Of a stretch of 64,000 bases of DNA, positions 1 to 9,222 are shown piece by piece. The notes under the pieces were generated by a model, which did no database searches, was not told where the DNA came from, and worked only from the letters and a program-made list of their open reading frames with translations. The stretch comes from Lactococcus formosensis (lineage in GTDB: Bacteria > Bacillota > Bacilli > Lactobacillales > Streptococcaceae), in the NCBI RefSeq assembly GCF_018403745.1, contig NZ_BOVP01000002.1, positions 1-64,000 of the forward strand. The letters run 5' to 3'. The translations under genes and the position numbers were made by a program. Numbering within the stretch: position 1 is the first letter of the stretch; every line of letters starts with the position of its first letter.

Positions 1-60
1 CTACTAATGGTGTATCTACTAATGGTGTATCTACTAATGGTGTATCTACTAATGGTGTAT
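1..60. repeat. Perfect 15-bp tandem repeat, four copies visible
   Basis: The unit ctactaatggtgtat occurs four times head to tail with no mismatch and continues to the window edge, so the true copy number is unknown. On the minus strand it encodes the pentapeptide DTPLV in frame. Because the unit is a multiple of three, copy-number change would alter protein length without shifting the frame. Confidence 0.95.
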
Positions 61-217
61 CCTCTCGCTTTGCTTCGCTTGCTGCGAGGATTCTTTTTAC
101 TTCATTGAGTTGCGCTTGAATATCTTGTGAAAATTCAAGAGCGGATAAGGTAAAACCGCCGCCACCACTAAGATCCCAATCTTTTATATTATCTAACTGA
201 GACTGAGCCTTGCCCAT
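1..217 (-). CDS. Partial gene of unknown function with DTPLV pentapeptide repeats (runs off the window's left edge)
   Basis: An open frame starts at ATG 217 behind a strong purine-rich SD (AGAAAGGGGGGAAG) and stays open to the window edge, giving 72 codons. The N-terminus MGKAQSQLDNIKDWDLSGGG is followed by a short charged helix-like stretch (about residues 25-52, Q/E/K/R rich) and then by DTPLV repeated at least four times. The repeats are identical at the DNA level. No signal peptide or membrane segment is visible in this part. I do not recognise the family; a repeat-bearing surface, phage or mobile-element protein are all possible. The real ORF is supported by the SD and by in-frame 15-bp repeats, but the C-terminus lies outside the window. 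Confidence 0.6.
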   Translation of the reverse strand, partial: MGKAQSQLDNIKDWDLSGGGGFTLSALEFSQDIQAQLNEVKRILAASEAKREDTPLVDTPLVDTPLVDTPLV

Positions 218-511
218 TGGCTTCCCCCCTTTCTAAGTGAAATTACCACTCAAAGCATATCTAAAATTACATTAAAATTCTTTTCAGGTTTCTATTATTT
301 CTATAATTACATTTTAGTTACACAACAATTATATAAAAATTATTTTAAAAATAAAAAAGATATGAGGAATTTAAAAGAAGGATTCTTAAGTACTACTTAA
401 TATCTAATATGTTCATCTTATCTACGATTGAGCACTTCTCAGAATCCTATATCTCATGGAGCGCAAACTAATTACATTGTTGCATAATAAAGTCCACTTC
501 ATTTAAAACAA
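218..511. other. AT-rich intergenic stretch without a recognisable gene
   Basis: This is the upstream region of the repeat-bearing gene. It is strongly AT-rich and holds only very short reading frames, such as a 12-codon one near 362. I see no tRNA, repeat or convincing -35/-10 pair here; any promoter for the gene at 217 would have to lie in the AT-rich part near 240-330. Confidence 0.5.
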
Positions 512-538
512 AAAACCTCAGCATTAAGCTGAGGTTTT
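512..538 (-). terminator. Intrinsic terminator of the DEAD-box helicase gene
   Basis: The arms aaaacctcagc and gctgaggtttt flank a five-base loop and end in a T tract on the minus strand. It lies about 40 bp after the helicase stop codon. The A/T flanks make it usable in both directions. Confidence 0.85.
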
Positions 539-578
539 TATCATCATTAGATAAACACAAGTTTTCTCTTGGAATATT

Positions 579-2198
579 TTATTTATCGCCGCGGTTACGC
601 ATTACAAAGCCAGCTTGTTTTTCACTGCCTTGTGTTTTTGGTTTGCGGTCTTTTTTGTAGTAATCACGTTTTTTATCGTCACGGTCACGCCAATTGCGCT
701 TTTTGTCATCGCGATCGCCGCCTTTACCACGGTAACCGCCCTTACCATCACGATCGCCGCCACGGCCGCCGCGATTGTTGTTACGGTCGCGTCCATAACG
801 GCCGCCACCTTTTCCGCCTTTACCTTTGCCCTTAAAGCCTTTGCCCTCACCATTAAACGGTAATGGACGTTCAGCTGTAATTTGTACTTCTGGCATTGTG
901 TCAGGATCTTTCACACGGCTTTGAATAAGCATTGCAACTAATTCTTTGACATCGTATTCTGCCATGAGTTGCTCTGCATCTGCATCAAATTTTGCTAATT
1001 TACCTTTGAGGTTGCCATCTTGGAGATCACGTTTAATTTCATCCATAGCAACAGAAAGACTGGCTTGGTAAGCATCTTCTTTTGTTGGCGGACGCATACC
1101 TTTCATTTCTTTCTTGGTCAATTTTTCAATGGCACGGAGATAGCCCATTTCATTGTAGCTTACGAAGGTTACAGAGCGACCTGACTTACCAGCACGGCCT
1201 GTACGTCCGATACGGTGAACGTAGCTTTCTTGGTCTTGTGTAATGTCATAGTTGTAAACGTGAGTTACACCTGAGATGTCAAGTCCACGGGCTGCAACGT
1301 CAGTAGCAACCAAGATATCCAAGTGACCGCCTTTAAAATCGCGTAAAACGCGTAAACGTTTGTTTTGATCCAAGTCGCCGTGAATGCCTTCGGCACGGTA
1401 ACCACGTAATTTCAAGCCTCGTGTGATTTCGTCAACACGACGTTTTGTACGCCCAAAGACGATAGCAAGTTCTGGACGTTCCACATCAAGCAAGCGTGTC
1501 AAAACATCGAATTTTTCAAATTCTTTTGTTTTGATAAAGTATTGATCAATACGGTCAGCTGTCATTTCTTTAGCTGCAACTTTGATATGCTCAGGATCTT
1601 TCATGAATTTGACACCGATTTTTTTGATGTCATTTGGCATTGTTGCTGAGAAGAGTAAAGTTTGACGTTCTGCTGGTGTTTTACCAATGATGAATTCAAT
1701 ATCATCAAGGAAGCCCATATTAAGCATTTCATCTGCTTCATCAAGAATCAATGTTTCAAGGTGTGAAAGGTCAAGTGCTTTACGTTTAAGCAAGTCAACC
1801 ATACGTCCTGGTGTGCCGACAACGATATGGGCACCTGAACGCAAAGCTTTGATTTGTTTTTCGATGCTTGAACCACCAAAAACAGTGCGAACTTTAAGTC
1901 CTTTAGATTTACCAAAGCGGAAGAGTTCTTCTTGACCTTGAACAGCGAGTTCACGGGTTGGAGCAATTACAAGAGCTTGAATTGCTTTATTTTCTGGATT
2001 AATTTTTTCGATTGTTGGAAGGCCAAAAGCGGCTGTTTTACCAGTACCTGTTTGAGCTTGTCCAAGGACGTCGCGTCCTGAGAGCGCGAGTTGAATCGTT
2101 TGCTCTTGGATTGGAGTTGGTTGCTCATAACCGATAGCTGTAAGCGTCTCGACAATGCCTTCTGAAAGGCCGAGTTCGTTGAATTTCAATTGTTTCAC
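579..2198 (-). CDS. cshA: DEAD-box ATP-dependent RNA helicase (CshA/DeaD type)
   Basis: A 539-residue ATP-dependent RNA helicase acting in the cytoplasm in RNA decay, ribosome assembly and cold growth. Motif I AQTGTGKT lies at 48-55, PTRELA near 80-85, DEAD at 153-156, SAT at 184-186 and the motif VI HRIGRTGRAG in the second RecA domain. After about residue 460 comes a basic low-complexity tail rich in G, R, K and D, typical of RNA-binding tails in CshA-like proteins. The gene stands alone between its own promoter and terminator, with a leader of about 100 nt that can fold into two hairpins. Identification as a DEAD-box helicase is certain; choosing CshA over another paralogue is inferred from length and tail type. 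Confidence 0.93.
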   Translation of the reverse strand: MKQLKFNELGLSEGIVETLTAIGYEQPTPIQEQTIQLALSGRDVLGQAQTGTGKTAAFGLPTIEKINPENKAIQALVIAPTRELAVQGQEELFRFGKSKGLKVRTVFGGSSIEKQIKALRSGAHIVVGTPGRMVDLLKRKALDLSHLETLILDEADEMLNMGFLDDIEFIIGKTPAERQTLLFSATMPNDIKKIGVKFMKDPEHIKVAAKEMTADRIDQYFIKTKEFEKFDVLTRLLDVERPELAIVFGRTKRRVDEITRGLKLRGYRAEGIHGDLDQNKRLRVLRDFKGGHLDILVATDVAARGLDISGVTHVYNYDITQDQESYVHRIGRTGRAGKSGRSVTFVSYNEMGYLRAIEKLTKKEMKGMRPPTKEDAYQASLSVAMDEIKRDLQDGNLKGKLAKFDADAEQLMAEYDVKELVAMLIQSRVKDPDTMPEVQITAERPLPFNGEGKGFKGKGKGGKGGGRYGRDRNNNRGGRGGDRDGKGGYRGKGGDRDDKKRNWRDRDDKKRDYYKKDRKPKTQGSEKQAGFVMRNRGDK

Positions 2199-2212
2199 CT
2201 ATAATTTTCTAA

Positions 2213-2311
2213 ATTTGCCACTGGCAAATATGACGACCAAGCTCGAAAGCTCAGTTACAGGCGAAAAAATCTTTGTCTTAACTCGCCTGAATATATAACT
2301 TTACTATTATA
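2213..2311 (-). promoter_or_regulatory. Promoter and structured 5' leader of the helicase gene
   Basis: A TATAAT box (minus strand, 2306-2311) predicts a start near 2298 and so a leader of about 100 nt. The leader contains a perfect stem CAGGCGA/TCGCCTG (2258-2289) and a second stem ATTTGCC/GGCAAAT with a three-base loop (2213-2229), the latter ending about 14 nt before the start codon. Long structured leaders on DEAD-box helicase genes are known to serve autoregulation or cold control; that role here is inference. Confidence 0.6.
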
Positions 2312-2442
2312 TCATACTTTTAAATATGTAAATGCTTACTATTTTTTTCTTTTTAAAATATTTTTTTAAAGAGGTAAAACTTTAAAAAAAAATCACTTGG
2401 AACTCCTCTTATAGTTATTCACAAACGATTTTTTACTTTTTA

Positions 2443-4338
2443 TTATTGGATTTGGAAAAACGGTGAACTTTCTTCCAAATAATGTTTACCAGAAGTTAAA
2501 TCATACTGGATAATTTTTAAATCTTCTGCAAGTTTTTTCTGTTCCTCATTTAAGTCAACTTGAGTTGAAAGCGAAGAATTATATTCTGCTGGCAAGCTCC
2601 ACATCACTTCTGACAAGAGAGCATAGTAAGGCGATACTTTTGAACCAGTTGCCTCAAACAAAGCAGGAATAAATTCTGCTGAATTCAAGTCTTCTTGTTT
2701 ATCATTTTTGTTTCCTCTATTGCTCCAGATAAAATAATCCGTTTGATACTGCTTGCGCACATCATCTGCGAAGTTTTCAGAAGGATTAGGGTAGATATTA
2801 GGCAAGTGATCTCCATAAAAGACAACTGTGATTTGGGAAGTTCCTCCATAGCGTGTATAAGGCATATGATTTTGCATCGTTAAAACGCTGAAAAACTGTG
2901 ATTCTTCTGGATTTATTTTTGATAAAACATCTTCATACACTTGTGCATCAGAAACAACACCATCAAGTCTTTTTTGATTTTTCAATATATCCCCATCCTT
3001 GGTGTTAGAAAGTGCATAGAAGTGGTCGAAATCCAACTTTTTGTAAACCTTATTTCGGTTATAATTAGCAGCATTTTCTGGATGAAGTGCTATCTTATTC
3101 GTAAAATGATCAGAAGTTGATGGAATAAAAGGCATGTTGGGTAAAACATCGGAATTAATAATCGACACATCGCTTGAATAATTAACCTTAGGCAATCCCG
3201 TCAGTGTTTGTGCTTCCATATTTGCTGTACCGCCGCCATAGCCATCAGCATACATGAGGCCCCCAGACGCAGAGTTTTTGAGTTGATCAATATTTTGAAG
3301 AGGATTTTCGGAAAGTGTAATACCATTGACACGATTTGGATTAGCTAAAGACTCGCTCAAAATATAGATAACTGTTTGCTCATTAATCTCTTGTTCACGT
3401 TGAGTGTTAATATCCGCAGCTAGTTTGCTGTATTTGTCTGCTATTTCCTTAACTTTTTCTTCACTATAACCTAAAGGCTCCTCCATAGCTGCTCCATAAA
3501 TTTGTCTCAACCAAAGATAGGATAAAGATTTCGTCCTTGCTGTATGAGTAGAGCCTTTCCATAAAATATCTCCATTTGATACATTCATATAGCGTGTCAG
3601 TATAGGAACCTTCACTTGATTCGCAGGTTTTGTAAAAGTTTTAAAATTTTGAGATATCGGAAGATAAGCCAAAACCAAAGCCATAAGAGTTAAACCACGT
3701 GTTTTCCAAGTCAGTAATTTACCCGGAAAGAACTTTCTACTTAGAAAAATAACAGCTAGGGTCACAACGACTCCTAAGCCAATCACAAGTACAATACTTT
3801 TCACATCAACAAAAGAAAGTAAGGTTTGAGGGTTAGACAGCCAAGAGAGTTCAGAAACATAAATAGGTTCTTGGCGCTCAGAAAACTTAATCCCATTGGC
3901 AAAACTAAAAAGCGAGGCTACAACAATGTTTAGTGCTGTCGCTGCCAAGTATCGATTAATAAGCAGATATGCAAGTATAAAAAGTAAAGTTAAAACGAAT
4001 ACTTGAAATGCTGTCGCTCCCGTAGCTATCGTCCCATGGAAGGTAACAAAAGTATCTGACTTTATCGAAACTTGGATAAAATAATTAAAAATGATGGCTA
4101 AAAACAAGCTACTTACAAAAACCAAGGCAAAGTTCTTTTGTTTTTTGTAAAAAGCAGATACGCCTTTAAAAACCAAATAACTCAACGTAAAAACAACAAT
4201 AAAGATAAACAGATAAGCGCCGACTAACCTCATGAAATCTTGACGTGCCAATATTTTTTCAGAAGCATACTGCAGTTGATAAACTCCTCGAGAATTATGA
4301 GGTCCAAAGCTTGTCTTCCAAATCAAATCTCGCAGCAA
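2443..4338 (-). pseudogene. LTA synthase-like membrane sulfatase, probably damaged (frameshift and internal deletion)
   Basis: The 631 codons encode several membrane helices (roughly 35-60, 70-92, 105-150, 180-200, 215-230) and an alkaline-phosphatase/sulfatase fold typical of polyglycerolphosphate lipoteichoic acid synthases. Recognisable pieces are ILSES (metal-binding Glu), GGGTANME (nucleophile Thr region) and YGDHLP. Two things look wrong. First, QNHMPY is followed after only about 15 residues by VVFYGDHLP, whereas relatives have a helical stretch of some 60-90 residues between them. Second, no ATG/GTG start with an SD exists: the frame is open for about 45 codons upstream of the TTG at 4338, through KREDIFVSLLSFLAFSDYLL, and overlaps the end of the membrane ORF at 4439. 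Loss of one A in an A7 run there would fuse both frames. A broken or altered LtaS-like gene is the best reading; separate translation cannot be excluded. Confidence 0.6.
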
Positions 4339-4438
4339 ATAATCACTAAAGGCTAAAAAACTTAAGAGAGAGACAAAAATATCTTCACGTTTTAGTGTAG
4401 GTACCCACTCTAAAATTCTCCAAGATTTTTTTCCTTTC

Positions 4439-4909
4439 TTATCCGCGATTTTTTTCCAGCAAAAGGATCCCTACTATTATAAGTAACGTCAATGGTACAT
4501 AACGTTCTACCAACAGGTTTAAATTTAAAGAAATGTAAGTCCACTCAAAATTACCATTACTAATATTCTCTGTTAAAATCATGAAGACATGAAAGACAAA
4601 ATAGACAATGAAAATTATCGAGAAAAGTAAAAGTTTATTCCATTCCACAAATTTTCTATTGTTTAACTGGTTAAACCATAACCCATTATTTTTAAACAAT
4701 ATAAGTAAAAGATAGAACAGACTAACACTTCCCAATAAACTGTAAGCACGGAGCGCAATATCCACGGGCTGGGAAATGTTTATTACTTCTGGGATAATCT
4801 TGGTAATACTTAAACTGGAAAGAGAAAAAAATAAAGCTATAAGCCCTACATAATACAATAAAGGTCTATAAAAGCCCGGCTCTCTCTCGTCAACATAAAA
4901 AAAAACCAC
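4439..4909 (-). CDS. Four-helix membrane protein, possibly the N-terminal part of the LtaS-like gene
   Basis: A 156-residue hydrophobic protein with about four membrane helices (near 17-36, 48-70, 92-112, 133-150) and no known catalytic motif. Its start is poor: a GTG lies in the T-rich stretch just behind the prfC terminator, and no good SD is visible. Its stop overlaps the open frame of the following LtaS-like gene by roughly ten codons, and both frames share the sequence G-A7-T at 4448-4456. It may be the N-terminal membrane part of one longer protein split by a one-base indel, or a separate small membrane protein coupled to it. I cannot name a function. Confidence 0.5.
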   Translation of the reverse strand: MVFFYVDEREPGFYRPLLYYVGLIALFFSLSSLSITKIIPEVINISQPVDIALRAYSLLGSVSLFYLLLILFKNNGLWFNQLNNRKFVEWNKLLLFSIIFIVYFVFHVFMILTENISNGNFEWTYISLNLNLLVERYVPLTLLIIVGILLLEKNRG

Positions 4910-4935
4910 CGGGGCTTTTTTTTTTTGATTATCTC

Positions 4936-6507
4936 TTAAACAGAAAATTGCTCCATCAACTCAACATCGGGGTATTTGTCTTTAAACCAACGCATAGCAA
5001 AGTCGTTTTCAAAAAGGAAGAGAGGATGGTCAAAGCGATCTCGTGCTAAGATATTACGGCTTGACGACATTTTTTCATCTAAATCTTCGGGTTTAATCCA
5101 ACGGACTGTTTTGCTGCCCATCGGTGTCATGATGATTTCTGAATTGTACTCATTCTCCATACGGTGTTTGAAAACTTCAAATTGCAGTTGACCAACCGCG
5201 CCAAGCATGATTTCACCTGTCGTATAGGTTTTATAGAGCTGAATTGCTCCTTCTTGCACCAGCTGCTCAATACCTTTTTGGAATGATTTTTGCTTCATGA
5301 CGTTTTTAGCAGTCACGCGCATAAAGAGTTCTGGTGTGAACGTTGGTAAGGGCTCAAAAGCCGTTTTGAGTTTACCTGTAGTCAGCGTATCACCGACCTG
5401 ATAAGTTCCTGTATCGTAAACCCCAATGATATCACCTGCTACCGCATTTTCGACATTTTCACGAGATTCTGCCATGAACTGAGTCACATTTGAAAGTTTG
5501 ACTTGTTTCCCTGTACGAAGGAGTTTTACGCCCATTCCTCGTTCAAATTCTCCCGATACAATGCGTACAAAGGCAATTCGGTCACGATGACGAATATCCA
5601 TGTTGGCTTGAATCTTAAAGACAAAACCTGAAAACTCTTCACGTAATGGATCAATGATTTCATCTTCGACAGTCTTATGTCCATTTGGCTCTGGCGCATA
5701 AGTTAAGAAGGTATCCAAGAAAGTTTCAACACCAAAGTCCGTCAAGGCCGAGCCAAAGAATACAGGTGTTAACTTACCAGCAAGCACTTCTTCCTCGTTA
5801 AATTCATTCCCTGCATCAAGTAAGAGCTCCGCATCTTCCATAGCTTGTGCATAGAAAGGGTTGCTTGTCAGCGGATGGCTGGCATCGATTTCTCCATTTT
5901 CCTCAAACTCAATGAAACGCTCGCCATTTTCAGGTTGATAAACTTCGATACGTTTATTATAGAAATCATAGAGACCTTGAAAATTTTTCCCCATCCCGAT
6001 TGGCCAGTTCATAGGCACAGAAGCGATACCCAAGATATCTTCCAATTCACTCAGTAAATCAAGAGGTTCACGACCATCACGGTCCAATTTATTAATAAAG
6101 GTAAATACAGGAATGCCACGGCGTTTTACAACTTGGAAAAGTTTTTTAGTCTGAGCCTCGATACCTTTGGCGCTGTCAATAACCATAACAGCAGCATCAA
6201 CGGCCATCAAGGTACGGTAAGTGTCCTCAGAGAAGTCCTCGTGCCCTGGTGTATCCAAGATGTTCACACGCTTGCCCGCATAGTCAAATTGCATAACAGA
6301 TGAAGTCACGGAAATTCCCCGTTCTTTTTCAATGTCCATCCAGTCCGATTTTGCAAAATTTCCTGTTTTACGTGCTTTGACCGTTCCGGCCTCACGGATT
6401 GCTCCACCAAATTTAAGGAGTTGTTCTGTTATTGTTGTTTTACCAGCATCCGGGTGACTGATGATGGCAAAGGTACGACGTTTTTTTATTTCTTCTGCTC
6501 TATTCAT
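4936..6507 (-). CDS. prfC: Peptide chain release factor 3 (RF3)
   Basis: A 523-residue translational GTPase that removes RF1/RF2 from the ribosome after peptide release. G1 is SHPDAGKTT (17-25), G3 DTPGHE (85-90) and G4 NKLD (139-142), followed by the EF-Tu-like second domain and an RF3-specific C-terminus. Length is normal for the family. The start ATG is the usual [20 protein letters not shown] type. It is a single gene; a T/A-rich inverted repeat around 4899-4930 just after the stop probably serves as terminator. Confidence 0.97.
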   Translation of the reverse strand: MNRAEEIKKRRTFAIISHPDAGKTTITEQLLKFGGAIREAGTVKARKTGNFAKSDWMDIEKERGISVTSSVMQFDYAGKRVNILDTPGHEDFSEDTYRTLMAVDAAVMVIDSAKGIEAQTKKLFQVVKRRGIPVFTFINKLDRDGREPLDLLSELEDILGIASVPMNWPIGMGKNFQGLYDFYNKRIEVYQPENGERFIEFEENGEIDASHPLTSNPFYAQAMEDAELLLDAGNEFNEEEVLAGKLTPVFFGSALTDFGVETFLDTFLTYAPEPNGHKTVEDEIIDPLREEFSGFVFKIQANMDIRHRDRIAFVRIVSGEFERGMGVKLLRTGKQVKLSNVTQFMAESRENVENAVAGDIIGVYDTGTYQVGDTLTTGKLKTAFEPLPTFTPELFMRVTAKNVMKQKSFQKGIEQLVQEGAIQLYKTYTTGEIMLGAVGQLQFEVFKHRMENEYNSEIIMTPMGSKTVRWIKPEDLDEKMSSSRNILARDRFDHPLFLFENDFAMRWFKDKYPDVELMEQFSV

Positions 6508-6556
6508 TTTTTAACCTATTCTTATCAAAATATATGCCTTATTATTATAGCAAAAA

Positions 6557-6571
6557 AACAGGGAAACTGTT
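6557..6571 (-). terminator. Short intrinsic terminator after the YuiD-like gene
   Basis: On the minus strand AACAG-TTTCC-CTGTT is followed by a run of T. The stem is only five pairs plus A/T extensions, but it lies about 45 bp downstream of the YuiD-like stop codon and in the right orientation. Confidence 0.6.
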
Positions 6572-6614
6572 CTTTATCAATTGCTATATGGCTTTTAGGA
6601 GGTTTGTTATCTCT

Positions 6615-7058
6615 TTAATTCATTAAAAGGGCCACAATAATTCCTAAAATTGCTCCCCCCAAGACTTGAAAAGGTGTATGACCTAGAAGTTCTTTCAAGG
6701 CTTTTTCTGCATTTATCTTGGGGTTTTCGATTGTTTTGATAATGATATTTAAAATATAAGCATGTGTCCCTGCTTGACGCCTTATTCCTTGCGCATCATA
6801 CATCACGACAAATGCAAAAACAGTGGCAACAGCAAATACCGCAGAGCCAAAACCTTGCGAAAGACCTGTCGCTGTGGTCATAGAAACCACTAAAGCACTG
6901 TGCGAGCTCGGCATACCGCCTGTAGCAAAAAGCAATCGCCAATCCAGTTTACGGTACCGAAACATATCAACAATAATTTTGATAATTTGTGCAGCAAACC
7001 ATCCCACGATGGCCGTTATTAAAATTTGGTTACTTATAATTTCAGTAAAAAAGTTCAT
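6615..7058 (-). CDS. Divergent PAP2-family membrane protein (YuiD/DUF212)
   Basis: A 147-residue membrane protein of the YuiD family, distantly related to PAP2 acid phosphatases. The conserved GGMPSSHSA sits at 47-55 and YDAQGIRRQAG near 88-98, both family hallmarks; about four hydrophobic segments are visible. The length is normal. The physiological substrate of this family is not established; a lipid-phosphate phosphatase role is only suggested by the PAP2-like PSSH motif. It is a single gene behind an SD (GGAAGGATAATG region) and followed by its own short terminator. Confidence 0.85.
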   Translation of the reverse strand: MNFFTEIISNQILITAIVGWFAAQIIKIIVDMFRYRKLDWRLLFATGGMPSSHSALVVSMTTATGLSQGFGSAVFAVATVFAFVVMYDAQGIRRQAGTHAYILNIIIKTIENPKINAEKALKELLGHTPFQVLGGAILGIIVALLMN

Positions 7059-7179
7059 TATCCTTCCTCTCTCCTCTTTCGTTTATAAAAATAATGTGTC
7101 TCACCTTAACTTCATTTTATACCATTTAAGATAAATTCAGTAATAAAATAGTCCTTAGATACTTTTATGATTTATAAAA

Positions 7180-7208
7180 AAACTACACCTTCCAAGGTGC
7201 AGCTGTTT
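7180..7208 (-). terminator. Terminator of the opp operon
   Basis: CACCTT-GG-AAGGTG forms the core stem, extended by partly paired flanks, followed on the minus strand by a T tract. It starts immediately after the oppF stop codon. Confidence 0.85.
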
Positions 7209-7209
7209 T

Positions 7210-8145
7210 TTATGACATTGCAATTTTTCTGTATTTTTCGGCTTCTTCTTCAGTTGAAAGCACAAAGTGTCCCGGTGTGATTTCACGCAGTTCACGTGGC
7301 TGTCCATCCAACTCTGTTGTTGGATCGTAAGCTTGTGGACTACGACTACGCTCTGAAATTGGATCCGGTGCAGGAATCGCACTCAACAAAGATTGCGTGT
7401 AAGGATGTAAAGCATTATTGTAAACCTGATCAGATGTTCCGATCTCAAGAATTTTACCCCAGTGCATCACTCCAATACGGTCAGAGATATATTTTACCAT
7501 CGATAAATCATGGGCGATGAACAGATAAGTCAAGCCTTCTTTTTCCTGAATATCACGCATCAAGTTAACAACCTGTGCCTGAATAGAGACATCCAAAGCT
7601 GAGATGGGCTCATCAGCCACGATGAATTTAGGATTTACCGCCAAGGCACGGGCAATACCGATACGTTGACGTTGGCCACCTGAAAACTCATGAGGATAAC
7701 GTGTCATGTGGTCTTGGTTAAGACCAACGAGTTTGAGAAGCTCTTTGACCTTTTCTGTACGGTCTTCGTTATTCTTAGCCAATCCATTGACATCAATACC
7801 TTCAGCAATAATGTCTTTGACCCGCATTCTGCCATTCAATGAGGCTTGGGGGTCTTGGAAAATCATTTGTACTTTTTCACGGAATTTTTTCAGTTCAGCA
7901 CCTTTAATCTTGCTGACATCATTGCCATTAAAGTGGATTTCTCCTTTATTGATGTCGTAAAGCTTCATGATCGCACGGCCGATTGTTGTTTTACCTGAAC
8001 CAGATTCACCTACAAGACCAAAGGTTTCTCCCTCATAGATATGAAAGGAAACGTCATTAATGGCTTTATTAACATTCTTTTTTCCTTTGTTGAAAACCAG
8101 GTCAACACCTTTGAATTCGACAAGTTTTTTTCTTTCTTCAGTCAT
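7210..8145 (-). CDS. oppF: Oligopeptide ABC transporter ATP-binding protein OppF
   Basis: The second ATPase of the Opp peptide importer (311 residues), which with OppD powers peptide uptake at the inner face of the membrane. Walker A GESGSGKT is at 46-53, the signature FSGGQRQR near 160, Walker B FIVADEP follows, and the C-terminal oligopeptide/dipeptide extension (PYTQSLLSAIP) is present. Its start codon overlaps the oppD stop by one base, so translation is coupled. It is the last gene of oppABCDF and is followed directly by a terminator. Confidence 0.95.
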   Translation of the reverse strand: MTEERKKLVEFKGVDLVFNKGKKNVNKAINDVSFHIYEGETFGLVGESGSGKTTIGRAIMKLYDINKGEIHFNGNDVSKIKGAELKKFREKVQMIFQDPQASLNGRMRVKDIIAEGIDVNGLAKNNEDRTEKVKELLKLVGLNQDHMTRYPHEFSGGQRQRIGIARALAVNPKFIVADEPISALDVSIQAQVVNLMRDIQEKEGLTYLFIAHDLSMVKYISDRIGVMHWGKILEIGTSDQVYNNALHPYTQSLLSAIPAPDPISERSRSPQAYDPTTELDGQPRELREITPGHFVLSTEEEAEKYRKIAMS

Positions 8146-9206
8146 TATTCAGCATTTCCCTTCATTTTCATTTTTTCCCAACGTGTCCAGCGTTGTTGGA
8201 TATTTTCAGATGGCAGAACTTTTGGTGAGCGTTCATCTAAGAGCCATGATTTTACTTGATGTGTTGGTGACACTTCAAAATAAGGTGGCTCTTCTTCAAA
8301 GTCGATTTCGAGAGCGTGTTGGTTACGCAAGGCAAAAGCATCTCCTTTTGGTGGATTGAGCAAGTCTGGAGGTGTTCCTGGAATGGAAACCAAACGTTCA
8401 ACATCAGTATCAACCGTTGGCATAGAATCGAGAAGCCCCCATGTATAAGGGTGTTGGGGGTTGTAGAAGATTTCTTCTACTGTCCCATACTCCACAATCT
8501 CTCCTGCATACATCACGGCAACACGATCAGCAAAACCAGCAACGACCCCCAAATCATGGGTGATAAAGATAATCGATGATTCGATACGCTGTTGGAGCTC
8601 TGACATCATTTGCATGATTTGTGCTTGGATAGTAACATCCAAAGCTGTCGTTGGTTCGTCTGCGATAAGAATTTCTGGATCAGCTGCAAGCGCGATGGCA
8701 ATAACTGCACGTTGGCGCATCCCACCCGACCATTGGTGCGGGTAGTCGTTGATGTGCTGCTCACTTTGAGGGATTCCTACAGCCTTCATCAATTCCAAAG
8801 CTTTCACCAAAGCTTCTTTCTTCTTCATCCCTCTGTGCTTAATCAATGGTTCAGCAATTTGGTTACCGATACGCATGGTTGGATCAAGGGAAGTCATCGG
8901 ATCTTGGAAAATCATCGAGATTTCGTTACCCCGAATCTTTTGCCAATCTTCTTCTTTGATGTCGAGGAGATTACGTCCTTTAAAGAGAATCTCTCCTTTA
9001 GGGATTTCGGCATTTGCAGCATTGAGGCCCATAAGCGTTTTTGTGGTTACAGATTTTCCCGAACCTGATTCACCAACGATAGCTAAGGTTTCCCCTTTTT
9101 TCAAATCAAACGAAACGTCACGGATGGCTTTAACCTTCCCAGCATATGTTTTGAAATGAACATGCAGATTTTTTACTTCAAGTACTTTTTCTTCTTTTTC
9201 AGTCAT
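8145..9206 (-). CDS. oppD: Oligopeptide ABC transporter ATP-binding protein OppD
   Basis: A 353-residue ATPase of the Opp importer. Walker A GESGSGKS is at 45-52, the signature WSGGMRQR and Walker B ILIADEP follow, and the C-terminal region has the family motif HPYTWGLLDSMP and the SIPGTPPDL stretch. The length is normal for OppD, longer than OppF. It starts 16 bp after oppC and overlaps oppF by one base, consistent with one transcript. Confidence 0.95.
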   Translation of the reverse strand: MTEKEEKVLEVKNLHVHFKTYAGKVKAIRDVSFDLKKGETLAIVGESGSGKSVTTKTLMGLNAANAEIPKGEILFKGRNLLDIKEEDWQKIRGNEISMIFQDPMTSLDPTMRIGNQIAEPLIKHRGMKKKEALVKALELMKAVGIPQSEQHINDYPHQWSGGMRQRAVIAIALAADPEILIADEPTTALDVTIQAQIMQMMSELQQRIESSIIFITHDLGVVAGFADRVAVMYAGEIVEYGTVEEIFYNPQHPYTWGLLDSMPTVDTDVERLVSIPGTPPDLLNPPKGDAFALRNQHALEIDFEEEPPYFEVSPTHQVKSWLLDERSPKVLPSENIQQRWTRWEKMKMKGNAE

Positions 9207-9222
9207 TTTACTTCCTCATTTC

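Noticed and set aside
569..863. Plus-strand and alternate-frame reading frames over the helicase 3' end
   Set aside because: They are shadows of the Gly/Arg/Lys-rich repeat codons of the helicase tail and have no SD.
2258..2289. Shared CAGGCGAGTT between the helicase leader and the rplO leader as a common regulatory motif
   Set aside because: Ten bases in common, different structural context in each, and no further copies noticed; chance is sufficient.
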